Shown here: positions 1-5,310 of the stretch, piece after piece
Numbering within the stretch: the first letter of the stretch is position 1
How the letters are laid out: every line of letters begins with the position of its first letter
Position numbers and translations under genes: made by a program
From: an uncultured Pseudorhodobacter sp.
GTDB lineage: Bacteria; Pseudomonadota; Alphaproteobacteria; Rhodobacterales; Rhodobacteraceae
Direction: 5' to 3'
Assembly (NCBI GenBank): GCA_937910975.1
Contig: CALEMZ010000422.1
Location: 1-5,776, forward strand
Length of the DNA: 5,776 nucleotides
Notes under the pieces: model-generated
Told to the model about the DNA's origin: nothing
Database searches by the model: none
What the model saw: only the letters and a program-made list of their open reading frames with translations

Positions 1-2
1 TG

Positions 3-902
3 GAATCGGCGGCGGCGGGGGAGTTCGCGGCCAATACCGAAAAAGACGAGGGCTTTGCTGTGCCCAAGCCGATCTGGCATTTATCCGGGCGCACGGTGAT
101 GACGATGGATTGGGCTGAAGGCGTGAACATGGCCGACAATGCTGCGATAGATGCCGCGGGCATTGATCGCAAAGTACTGGCCTCGCGCGTGTTGCAACTG
201 TTTTTGCAGCATGCGCTGCGCGATGGGTATTTCCACGCCGATATGCATCAGGGCAATCTGAAGGTTGCGGCAAATGGGGATATTATCGCCTATGATTTCG
301 GAATCATGGGCCGGTTAGATGAATACACACGCCGGGTTTACGCCGAAATACTGTTTGGCTTCATCCGTCGTGATTATCGCCGCGTGGCGGAGGTTCATTT
401 TGAGGCGGGCTATGTGCCAGCCGACCGCGATATTGACGAGTTTGCGCGAGCCTTGCGTGTGGTTGGAGAGCCAATTTTTGGCATGGATGCGACCCGCATT
501 TCCATGGCGCGGCTGCTCGCCTACTTGTTTGAGGTGACGGAGCGTTTCGGCATGCAGACGCGGACAGAGCTGATTTTGTTGCAGCGTACCATGGTGGTGG
601 TGGAAGGTGTGGCGCGCAGCCTTAATCCGCAAACCAACATCTGGCATGACGCGCGGCCCATCGTTGAGGCCTATATCAAGGATAATATTGGCCCAACGGC
701 ATTGTTGCGCGATCTGAAGAAGACGGCGCTGGTACTGGCGCGGTTTGGGCCGAAATTGCCACGCTTGGTAGAGGCGCAATTGCTGCGCCAATCACAGCCG
801 GCGGAGCCACCTCATTCGCGCAGTCTGGGCCATCCGCTGCTCTGGGTTTTGGTTGGCGCGGGGCTTGTGCTGGCCGGGTTCCTGTTGGGGCAAAACATCT
901 AA
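3..902 (+). CDS. ubiB: UbiB, ubiquinone biosynthesis kinase-like (ABC1/ADCK) protein, C-terminal part
   Basis: UbiB is an atypical kinase-like ATPase of the ABC1/ADCK/COQ8 family needed for aerobic ubiquinone synthesis at the inner membrane. The frame is open from the first bases of the window, so the N-terminal part (including the family's KxGQ motif) lies outside. About 300 residues remain of a family usually near 500. Visible motifs are the catalytic-loop segment HADMHQGN (nt 234-257) and the metal-binding DFG in YDFGIMGRL (nt 291-317). A hydrophobic C-terminal membrane segment lies at about nt 834-890. A GTG at nt 60 is inside the domain and is not the true start: the upstream frame reads family-like residues (ESAAAGEFAANTEKDEGF). 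The TAA stop overlaps the stop of the convergent phosphotransferase gene. In many alphaproteobacteria ubiB is followed by coaBC, which is not seen here. The family call is very secure. Confidence 0.95.
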   Translation, partial: ESAAAGEFAANTEKDEGFAVPKPIWHLSGRTVMTMDWAEGVNMADNAAIDAAGIDRKVLASRVLQLFLQHALRDGYFHADMHQGNLKVAANGDIIAYDFGIMGRLDEYTRRVYAEILFGFIRRDYRRVAEVHFEAGYVPADRDIDEFARALRVVGEPIFGMDATRISMARLLAYLFEVTERFGMQTRTELILLQRTMVVVEGVARSLNPQTNIWHDARPIVEAYIKDNIGPTALLRDLKKTALVLARFGPKLPRLVEAQLLRQSQPAEPPHSRSLGHPLLWVLVGAGLVLAGFLLGQNI

Positions 903-1723
903 AGCGCGGCCAATTCCAAGTGCATGGCTTTGGCGTAATCGGGGTCACCCTGTTCGGCCTTCCACAGGCAATGGGCGGCCATGCGCCAGTGATAGAGGCT
1001 TTTCAGATTACGGTATCTGTCTGCAACCCGTGGCGGGCATGCAGCGAGGAAGGCTGATGTTTCGTCAGCATTTAGCGGCTGGCCGCGATAGAGCCATTGC
1101 ATCGCGGGCGAGAGGAAGGTCGCAATATCGTCTGCCGGATCACCGAGCGCAGGGCATTGCCAATCAATGAAGGTGATCTGGTCTTGATGCGCAATCAGGT
1201 TGCCGGGAACCGCGTCGCCGTGGATCATGCAGACAAGGCCTGCAGGCACGCCCGGATCGGGCGGCGCGGGGGGCAGGGTGGCCTGGCAAAGTGCCCCGAT
1301 AGCCCGTGCTTGCCCCAGTATTTTTGCGCTGCCATTCGCAGCAAGACGGAATTGCGCTTGGGGCGGGGGGGGCAGTTGATGCAGCCGAGTGAGCGCCGCC
1401 GCCACCATTTGGGGCGTGCCGCGCCATGGGCTGCCGGGCTGGTACTGATAGGCCAGCCAATCCGTTCCTGTTGCCTGTAAGGTCGGGGCAATGCCAAAGG
1501 GGGCAAGCCATGCAAGCGCATGCGCCTCTGCCTGTGGATCATTGGGGAAAAGCGGACTTTCGCCGTTTGGATCATAGAGTTTGATGACCGTATCGCCTGC
1601 GCGCCAAAGGCGGTTCACACGGCCGCCCGCCAGTGGCTGCCATGCCGTGGGAAGCGCCGGAAGCGCTTGCGCAACGGCCTCTCGCAACTGTTTTGGCGGG
1701 GTGGGGCGTCTGTGAAGGGTCAT
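899..1723 (-). CDS. Phosphotransferase of the APH / choline kinase-like fold, substrate unknown
   Basis: The 274-residue protein has the full small-molecule kinase fold. It has a glycine loop (LAGGRVNRLW, residues 31-40), a probable ATP-binding lysine in VIKLY (Lys48), the catalytic loop HGDAVPGN (residues 168-175; Asp170, Asn175) and the metal-binding Asp187 in IDWQ. GDPADDIA follows at 194-201, as in aminoglycoside phosphotransferase, choline and thiamine kinase relatives. The sequence does not fix the substrate; housekeeping choline, ethanolamine, thiamine or sugar kinases are as likely as drug modification. ATG at 1723 is the first start after an in-frame TAG (1736-1738), and the N-lobe is complete from there. 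No clear Shine-Dalgarno precedes it, and a 9-bp hairpin sits 15 nt upstream. The IS66 remnant begins within about 45 bp of the start codon, so native upstream promoter sequence may have been replaced. The gene ends inside the ubiB stop. Confidence 0.85.
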   Translation of the reverse strand: MTLHRRPTPPKQLREAVAQALPALPTAWQPLAGGRVNRLWRAGDTVIKLYDPNGESPLFPNDPQAEAHALAWLAPFGIAPTLQATGTDWLAYQYQPGSPWRGTPQMVAAALTRLHQLPPPPQAQFRLAANGSAKILGQARAIGALCQATLPPAPPDPGVPAGLVCMIHGDAVPGNLIAHQDQITFIDWQCPALGDPADDIATFLSPAMQWLYRGQPLNADETSAFLAACPPRVADRYRNLKSLYHWRMAAHCLWKAEQGDPDYAKAMHLELAAL

Positions 1724-1738
1724 GGCGCGGCGACGCTA

Positions 1739-1764
1739 CCTTGCCCCGGTGTTTGGGGGCAAGG
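1739..1764. other. Perfect 9-bp inverted repeat upstream of the phosphotransferase gene
   Basis: CCTTGCCCC at 1739-1747 pairs exactly with GGGGCAAGG at 1756-1764 around an 8-nt loop. In the - strand transcript it would form a strong GC-rich hairpin ending 15 nt before the phosphotransferase ATG. Neither side has a run of T, so it is not a convincing intrinsic terminator. It lies where similarity to the IS66 tnpB remnant fades. It could be an element of the 5' leader, the scar of a deletion, or part of an old terminator of a lost neighbour. The structure is certain; its function is not known. Confidence 0.6.
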
Positions 1765-1765
1765 G

Positions 1766-1987
1766 GCCGCGCTCCAAAACCTTGTAGTAGAGGCAAGAGC
1801 CTTGCCCATCCCATTAAAGCAGCTTCAGCCAGTCACCACGCCGACCCCGAAAGGCAAACACCGCACCGCTCGCAGGCTTTTGCCGAAGCACATCCTGGGC
1901 AAGTGTCGCCAGACCTGCGATCCCTTTCCTCTTATTTGTCACGCCACAAGCCCGATACACACGGACACCAGCTCGAAGCCCAATCAT
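1766..1987 (-). pseudogene. tnpB: Remnant of IS66-family tnpB (Orf2), interrupted and 3'-truncated
   Basis: Reading from the ATG at 1985-1987, the frame gives MIGLRAGVRVYRACGV, then GIAGLATLAQDVL and GAVFAFRGRRGDWLKLL, the typical start of IS66 TnpB (about 115 residues in intact copies). Codon 58 is TAA (1814-1816), where the family normally has tyrosine or tryptophan. After it the same frame continues as WDGQGSCLYYKVLERG, still family-like, to about 1766. Beyond that similarity fades and a TAG follows at 1736-1738. The last third of tnpB and all of tnpC, the transposase proper, are absent. The start overlaps the tnpA stop as ATGA, as is usual in these elements. The call rests on recognition of the family pattern and is strong; the exact 3' edge is uncertain by some tens of bases. 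Confidence 0.82.
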
Positions 1988-2377
1988 GCTGCTTCCACCG
2001 CACGGATAAGGGTCGTCAGCGCGACCGAGTCCATTGTGCCGTCAAAATTCAAACAGCGCCCATTGCGTAAACGCAATTCCATCGCGGTCGGTGGCAGCGT
2101 ATCGGCAATAGAGGCCATAGGCACCGGGAGCCCCGCTGCCACTGGAATATCCACCGGCTGGAATATCCCCCGGAAAGAAAAGCTCCCCACCATCAGGCGA
2201 CCAAAGCCCTTTCCTTTTGAGGTCAAGGCGCCATACGTAAATCTGCTGTCGCGTGATTTCGTGGCGCTGCGCCATCTGGGTCACCGTTGCCCCGCCAATA
2301 CCCACCGACGTGACGATCTCGAGTTTGTCTTCGTCACTCCAGAAGCGCCGCCGCTCCAGCCCGAGAACTTCTGCCAT
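1984..2377 (-). pseudogene. tnpA: IS66-family tnpA (helix-turn-helix accessory protein), frameshifted by a 16-bp duplication
   Basis: From the ATG at 2375-2377 the frame reads MAEVLGLERRRFWSDEDKLE, then a helix-turn-helix segment (ATVTQMAQRHEITRQQIYVW) and the conserved LKRKGLWSPDGGELFFP, all typical of IS66 TnpA. It then leaves frame. The family-like C-terminus (FQPVDIPVAAGLPVPM ... RLRNGRCLNFDG ... LTTLIRAVEAA) continues in another frame to the TGA at 1984-1986. The break coincides with an imperfect 16-bp tandem duplication at 2142-2173. Removing one copy leaves 378 nt, which is 125 codons plus a stop, a normal length for this protein. The start could also be a GTG at 2395, but the ATG fits the family. 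The gene is dead unless a ribosomal frameshift rescues it, for which nothing is seen. Confidence 0.87.
2142..2173. repeat. 16-bp imperfect tandem duplication inside tnpA
   Basis: Two adjacent 16-bp units, 2142-2157 (CTGGAATATCCACCGG) and 2158-2173 (CTGGAATATCCCCCGG), differ only at the 12th base. Because 16 is not a multiple of three, the extra copy shifts the tnpA frame. This accounts fully for its split reading. Replication slippage is the simplest origin. Confidence 0.9.
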
Positions 2378-2450
2378 GCATCGCAGACCCCGCACAAAAT
2401 ATGTCGCTAACGATGGCGTTTAACACGTGTCTTAGATCAAAGATTAAAGC
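2378..2450. other. Non-coding junction between the IS66 and IS5 remnants
   Basis: This stretch lies upstream of tnpA on the - strand and before the readable IS5 fragment on the + strand. It probably holds the leader and outer end of the IS66 element and the broken left edge of the IS5 fragment. I could not recognise an IS66 terminal repeat or a duplicated target site in it. The only visible structure is the 8-bp palindrome ACACGTGT in the middle. Confidence 0.4.
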
Positions 2451-2483
2451 TCAGGCAGGCGGTGCAAATGGCGCGGTTACAGT

Positions 2484-2761
2484 TTGCCAGCGGCGGAGTG
2501 GTTGTTGGCTGACCGCGGCTATGATGCCGACTGGTTCAGGGAAGCGTTGAATGACACGGGGATAATGCCCTGCATCCCCGGCCGGAAGTCTCGTGGCAAG
2601 CCCATCAAATACGACAAGCGCCGCTACAAACCCGCAACAGGATCGAGATGATGTTCGGGCGACTGAAGGCTTGGCGCAGGGTTGCCACCCGCTATGACAG
2701 ATGCCCAAAGGTCTTCATGTCTGCTGTCGCCCTCGCCGCTACCGTCATGTTCTGGCTATGA
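2484..2761 (+). pseudogene. C-terminal remnant of an IS5-family DDE transposase, with a 1-base deletion
   Basis: Frame one reads SLPAAEWLLADRGYDADWF, then REALNDTGIMPCIPGRKSRG and KPIKYDKRRYK. A second frame carries on as NRIEMMFGRLKAWRRVATRY, then DRCPKVFMSAVALAATVMFW, and stops at TGA 2759-2761. This is the well-known C-terminal half of IS5-family (IS427-like) transposases. The second catalytic Asp is at 2511-2513 and the catalytic Glu at 2645-2647. A single base is missing near 2631-2634, where the family has two arginine codons, so the frame breaks between these two residues. The N-terminal half, with the first Asp, is absent: upstream of about 2484 the reading decays. A right terminal end follows at 2771-2782. 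The family call is very secure; the left edge is approximate. Confidence 0.9.
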
Positions 2762-2770
2762 ACCAAGAAC

Positions 2771-2782
2771 GAGTCCTGACCC
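2771..2782 (+). mobile_element. Probable right terminal end of the IS5-family remnant
   Basis: Nine bases after the transposase stop the sequence GAGTCCTGACCC appears; its complement GGGTCAGGACTC looks like the outer inverted repeat of IS427-group IS5 elements. It is followed by TAG. No matching left copy was found to the left in this window, in keeping with loss of the 5' half of the element. The exact end base and any target duplication cannot be set from one end alone. Confidence 0.55.
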
Positions 2783-2783
2783 T

Positions 2784-2849
2784 AGGAACAGAATGCTCTC
2801 TCCGATCGCCTTCGAACAGCAGCAGAAACTGAAACGGCAAGGCGTCTAG
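2784..2849 (+). pseudogene. Short tail resembling the end of an IS3-family orfB transposase
   Basis: Directly after the IS5 end the frame reads RNRMLSPIAFEQQQKLKRQG V and stops at TAG 2847-2849. The SPxxFE pattern followed by a short basic tail is the usual C-terminus of IS3-family OrfB integrases. Only about 20 residues remain, so the assignment is tentative. The upstream part would have been cut off where the IS5 element entered or by later deletion. Both fragments are on the + strand. Confidence 0.45.
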
Positions 2850-2872
2850 GAAACTAGGGGCATCTCAATATT

Positions 2873-2884
2873 ATCTTGCAAGAT
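2873..2884. repeat. Perfect 12-bp palindrome just downstream of fliL
   Basis: ATCTTGCAAGAT is its own complement. A related motif, CAAGAATCTTG (2901-2911), overlaps the fliL stop, and GCAAGAT (2878-2884) can pair with ATCTTGC (2906-2912). The pairing is AT-rich and has no T run, so termination is not supported. It may be a weak 3' mRNA structure or chance. Confidence 0.3.
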
Positions 2885-2899
2885 GTGACAGGTCGGCAC

Positions 2900-3355
2900 T
2901 CAAGAATCTTGCCGCGAAATATCGGAAATGAGCACGTCTTTCACAAGCTCTCCCATTGTTTTCTGTGCGGCTTCCAACAATGCCTGCCGCAAAAAGATTA
3001 GGTTTGCACCGTCGGTAAACACACCCTTGAACCCGCCCGCATTGGCGTGATCAAACATGACTTGGAGTAAAACATCCCGCAACTTCGGTTCGCGCGCGTA
3101 AATTGCTTCAGTACTTCCGAGTGCTCCCTCCACGGAGAGCGACAAGATGACAAGTGAGACGACACGTCCTTCCTCAACCACAGGAACAATGAACTGATTG
3201 TTCAACTTGACAAATTCTGTAGTCGCGGGCGCATCTTCTTGAGGCTTCTGCGCGCGCTCGGCATGTTCTTCCACCGGGCGCAGGAAAATACCGGCGCCGA
3301 GGCCGGCACCCAGGCCGACAAAGACTAGAAGAATGGGGAAAAGCTTTGCAAACAT
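2900..3355 (-). CDS. fliL: FliL, flagellar basal body-associated inner-membrane protein
   Basis: FliL is a single-pass inner-membrane protein with a periplasmic domain that associates with the stator units around the flagellar motor. The 151-residue product starts with a short cytoplasmic end, one membrane segment (about residues 5-26, rich in Gly, Leu and Val) and an acidic, Pro- and Ala-rich linker. The FliL domain follows: FVKLNNQFIVPVV, LSLSVEG, EPKLRDVLLQVMFDHANAGGF and a conserved end, VLISDISRQDS. Length is normal for this group. It starts 5 bp after flgH without a clear Shine-Dalgarno, so translation is probably coupled. It is the last flagellar gene here. Past its stop there is no good intrinsic terminator, only IS debris, so genes that once followed may have been lost or moved. 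Confidence 0.93.
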   Translation of the reverse strand: MFAKLFPILLVFVGLGAGLGAGIFLRPVEEHAERAQKPQEDAPATTEFVKLNNQFIVPVVEEGRVVSLVILSLSVEGALGSTEAIYAREPKLRDVLLQVMFDHANAGGFKGVFTDGANLIFLRQALLEAAQKTMGELVKDVLISDISRQDS

Positions 3356-3360
3356 GCCGG

Positions 3361-4080
3361 TCAGAAGGGCAAAATGGTGTCAGTGATCTGCTGCCCGTAG
3401 CGGGGCTGTTGCACATCAGTGATTTGACCACGCCCGCCATAGGCAATGCGGGCACCGGCTATGCGATCATAGGTGATCTCATTTTGCCGTGAAATATCGG
3501 CGGGGCGGACATAGCCGGTTACAATCAACTCTCTCAGCTCAAAATTCACGCGGACCTCCTGTTGACCCTCGATTCGTAAAACCCCGTTGGGCAGTTCCTC
3601 CACCACCGTCGCGGCGACCCTTAACGTCAGTTTCTCGTTTCGCTGGACTGATCCTTGCCCAGAGAACTGAGATTCCGAAGAGGTTGAAATGGCCTCATCC
3701 ATGCTGGCACCTGCAGGTAGTTTTTCGTTTAACCGCTGCGGAATACCAAAAAGGGATGGGATTCCCATGCTTTGCGACCCGCTACGGCTTCTTCCAGAGG
3801 AATTCGAAATCTCCGCCTTTTCGTCAATCTGAATCACAACCGTTAAGATATCACCACGATGCCCGGCGCGGCGGTCGCCGAACAACGACCCGCTGTTTGC
3901 TGTCCACAGGGATGAGGCCACAGTTGGGCCATCGGGCTCTGCAAATTCCGGCACAGGAGTCGAATACATGGCATGATGTTGATAGCTTCCTTCGACCGGA
4001 GAGAATGCCGGCGCCCTTCCAACTTCGCCCAGCTTGGAGCAAGCCGGAACCATCAATAGTGCGAGTAAGACAAACCGCAT
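3361..4080 (-). CDS. flgH: FlgH, flagellar L-ring lipoprotein
   Basis: FlgH forms the L ring that bushes the flagellar rod in the outer membrane. The 239-residue product begins with a lipoprotein signal (MRFVLLALLMVPAC), with Cys14 as the likely acylated residue. The Pro at position -2 departs from the strict lipobox, but the site fits the family. The FlgH core follows: SLWTANSGSLFGDRRAGHRG (58-76), DILTVVIQIDEKAEISN, a Ser- and Gly-rich stretch, and the conserved tail from RPADISRQNEITYDRIAGAR through AYGGRGQITDVQQP to ILPF at the C-terminus. The length is typical. An AGAGG Shine-Dalgarno (- strand, 4094-4090) lies 9 nt before the ATG and overlaps the flgA stop. The gene sits 12 bp after flgA and 5 bp before fliL in one operon. 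Confidence 0.95.
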   Translation of the reverse strand: MRFVLLALLMVPACSKLGEVGRAPAFSPVEGSYQHHAMYSTPVPEFAEPDGPTVASSLWTANSGSLFGDRRAGHRGDILTVVIQIDEKAEISNSSGRSRSGSQSMGIPSLFGIPQRLNEKLPAGASMDEAISTSSESQFSGQGSVQRNEKLTLRVAATVVEELPNGVLRIEGQQEVRVNFELRELIVTGYVRPADISRQNEITYDRIAGARIAYGGRGQITDVQQPRYGQQITDTILPF

Positions 4081-4092
4081 TTCTTATTTCCT

Positions 4093-4518
4093 CTAAGGAG
4101 TTGGGCCGACATGGACGGCACCGTCTGCCGCCACGCGCCCAGCAAGCACCGTGCGGGATGAAAGATTCATGACGCGGATCACATCACCCAATCCACCACG
4201 CGCCAACGCGCGCCCCTCGGTCAAAATACCAAGGCCGCCCACACTGTAAACAAGCGTGACGATCTGATTTCGATCGACCAAAGCCGGAGGGCCAACATCC
4301 GCCGCGCGGATGGCCCGGCCAGGATAGAGCGTCACGCGCGCCTCCAGTCCCAATACTTCAGCAGCATCTCCCAAGGCACCGGGTATCTCGGCCGCGACAA
4401 GGGCGACGTCATTTTCCGAAAGCAAGGTTTGAGCACGGATTACCCGTGTCGCGATCAGGCTTTCTGCCAAAGTCGGCGTGGCCAAAAACATTATGAAGGT
4501 GATGGTACGCAGCATCAT
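4093..4518 (-). CDS. flgA: FlgA, periplasmic chaperone for P-ring assembly (short form)
   Basis: FlgA is exported to the periplasm, where it helps the P-ring protein FlgI polymerise around the rod. The 141-residue product has a signal peptide (about residues 1-18, likely cut after TLA). A SAF-like segment follows (LIATRVIRAQTLLSENDVAL, then YPGRAIRAADV at 65-75). The FlgA C-terminal domain comes last (NQIVTLVYSVGGLGILTEGR, then GDVIRVMNLSSRTVLAGRV). It is much shorter than the enterobacterial protein (about 220 residues) because the N-terminal domain is missing. Such short forms are, as far as I know, usual in Rhodobacterales, so I do not read this as truncation. The ATG overlaps the flgG stop by 4 bp (ATGA), which implies coupled translation; a second ATG follows at once. 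Confidence 0.9.
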   Translation of the reverse strand: MMLRTITFIMFLATPTLAESLIATRVIRAQTLLSENDVALVAAEIPGALGDAAEVLGLEARVTLYPGRAIRAADVGPPALVDRNQIVTLVYSVGGLGILTEGRALARGGLGDVIRVMNLSSRTVLAGRVAADGAVHVGPTP

Positions 4519-5300
4519 CGCAGCTGCGATGTCGTGGAGAGCATCTGATCCGCCGCGGTAATCACTTTGGCGTTCAGCTCATATCCGCGTTGCGCCTTAA
4601 TCAACTCCGTCACCTCTCGTACGGCATCGACGGAGCTTTCCTCCAGATACCCCTGCCTGAGCGTACCGAGCCCATCTTGCCCTGCCGTTCCTTGCAGCGG
4701 AGGCCCGGAAGCTGGCGTTTCCAAAAAGAGGTTAGAGCCCATCGCCTCCATCCCCTTTTCATTGGTAAAACCAGTCAAAGAGAACTGGCCCAGTAATTGC
4801 GGTTGTACCTGGTTGGCGAAATAGGCGTAAATCTCCCCTTCAGCGTTGATGGAAAGACTGCGGGCATCGGATGGGATCGTAATGCCCGGGCTCACCTCAT
4901 AGCCTTCAGCGGTCACGATCAACCCATCACCCGTGCGCTTAAGCCCACCATCACGCGTGTAAGCACTGGCCCCCGAAGGCAGCGTGACCTCCAGATACCC
5001 CTTGCCCTCAATTGCTACATCCAAATCGCCACCCGTTGCCGAGGATGCGCCTTGCGAAAGCACCACAGAAACCGATGACGCCCGGACACCAAGGCCCACC
5101 TGTACTCCCGTTGGCAGCATGGAGCCATCTTGCGCAGAAACAGTGCCAGGGCGGGCAAGCTGTTGATAATGCAGGTCTGCAAAGTCCGCCCGCCGCGCAT
5201 TGTAGCCAGTCGTCGACATGTTCGCGAGGTTGTTTGATACAACATCCACTCGCATCTGCTGGGCGGCCATACCGCTTGCAGCGATCTGTAAGGCTTTCAT
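4515..5300 (-). CDS. flgG: FlgG, flagellar distal rod protein
   Basis: FlgG builds the distal rod, the part of the drive shaft that passes through the P and L rings. The 261-residue product is the normal length. It has the N-terminal flagellar rod motif (MKALQIAASGMAAQQ, with SNNLAN at 22-27 and TTGY at 30-33), the mid-chain hook-basal domain signature (LDVAIEGKGYLEV, 93-105) and the C-terminal helix (QGYLEESSVDAVREV, 216-230, then AQRGYELNAKVI). A strong Shine-Dalgarno, GGAGAG, lies 4 nt before the ATG and overlaps the TAG stop of flgF. It follows flgF by 9 bp and overlaps flgA. Confidence 0.96.
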   Translation of the reverse strand: MKALQIAASGMAAQQMRVDVVSNNLANMSTTGYNARRADFADLHYQQLARPGTVSAQDGSMLPTGVQVGLGVRASSVSVVLSQGASSATGGDLDVAIEGKGYLEVTLPSGASAYTRDGGLKRTGDGLIVTAEGYEVSPGITIPSDARSLSINAEGEIYAYFANQVQPQLLGQFSLTGFTNEKGMEAMGSNLFLETPASGPPLQGTAGQDGLGTLRQGYLEESSVDAVREVTELIKAQRGYELNAKVITAADQMLSTTSQLR

Positions 5301-5304
5301 AGTT

Positions 5305-5310
5305 CTCTCC
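5305..5310 (-). promoter_or_regulatory. Shine-Dalgarno site of flgG
   Basis: GGAGAG on the - strand, 4 nt before the flgG ATG, shares a base with the flgF TAG stop. It is the clearest ribosome-binding site of the operon, fitting the need for many FlgG copies per rod. Confidence 0.7.

Noticed and set aside
234..257. UbiB catalytic loop reads HADMHQGN, not the common HxDxHPGN
   Set aside because: I believe Gln at this site is common in alphaproteobacterial UbiB, and the catalytic Asp and Asn are present, so it is unlikely to be meaningful.
315..791. A 158-codon open frame on the - strand inside ubiB
   Set aside because: The + strand encodes the conserved UbiB kinase motifs over the same bases; the antisense frame has no family features.
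2277..2292. GGGTCACC as a possible left end of the IS5 element
   Set aside because: It matches the right end for only six bases and lies within the conserved tnpA coding sequence.
1520..2410. A 296-codon open frame on the + strand across the IS66 remnant
   Set aside because: It lies antisense to tnpA, tnpB and the phosphotransferase start, shows no recognisable motif, and the opposite strand carries clear IS66 protein similarity.
2860..2912. Inverted repeats after fliL as an intrinsic terminator
   Set aside because: The possible stems are short and AT-rich, and no T run follows on the - strand.
3489..4172. A 227-codon open frame on the + strand opposite flgH
   Set aside because: It is antisense to a well-conserved FlgH and has low-complexity, basic composition typical of a shadow frame.
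4093..4518. FlgA as a truncated gene
   Set aside because: It has its own signal peptide, coupled start and complete C-terminal domain; the short form appears usual in this bacterial group.
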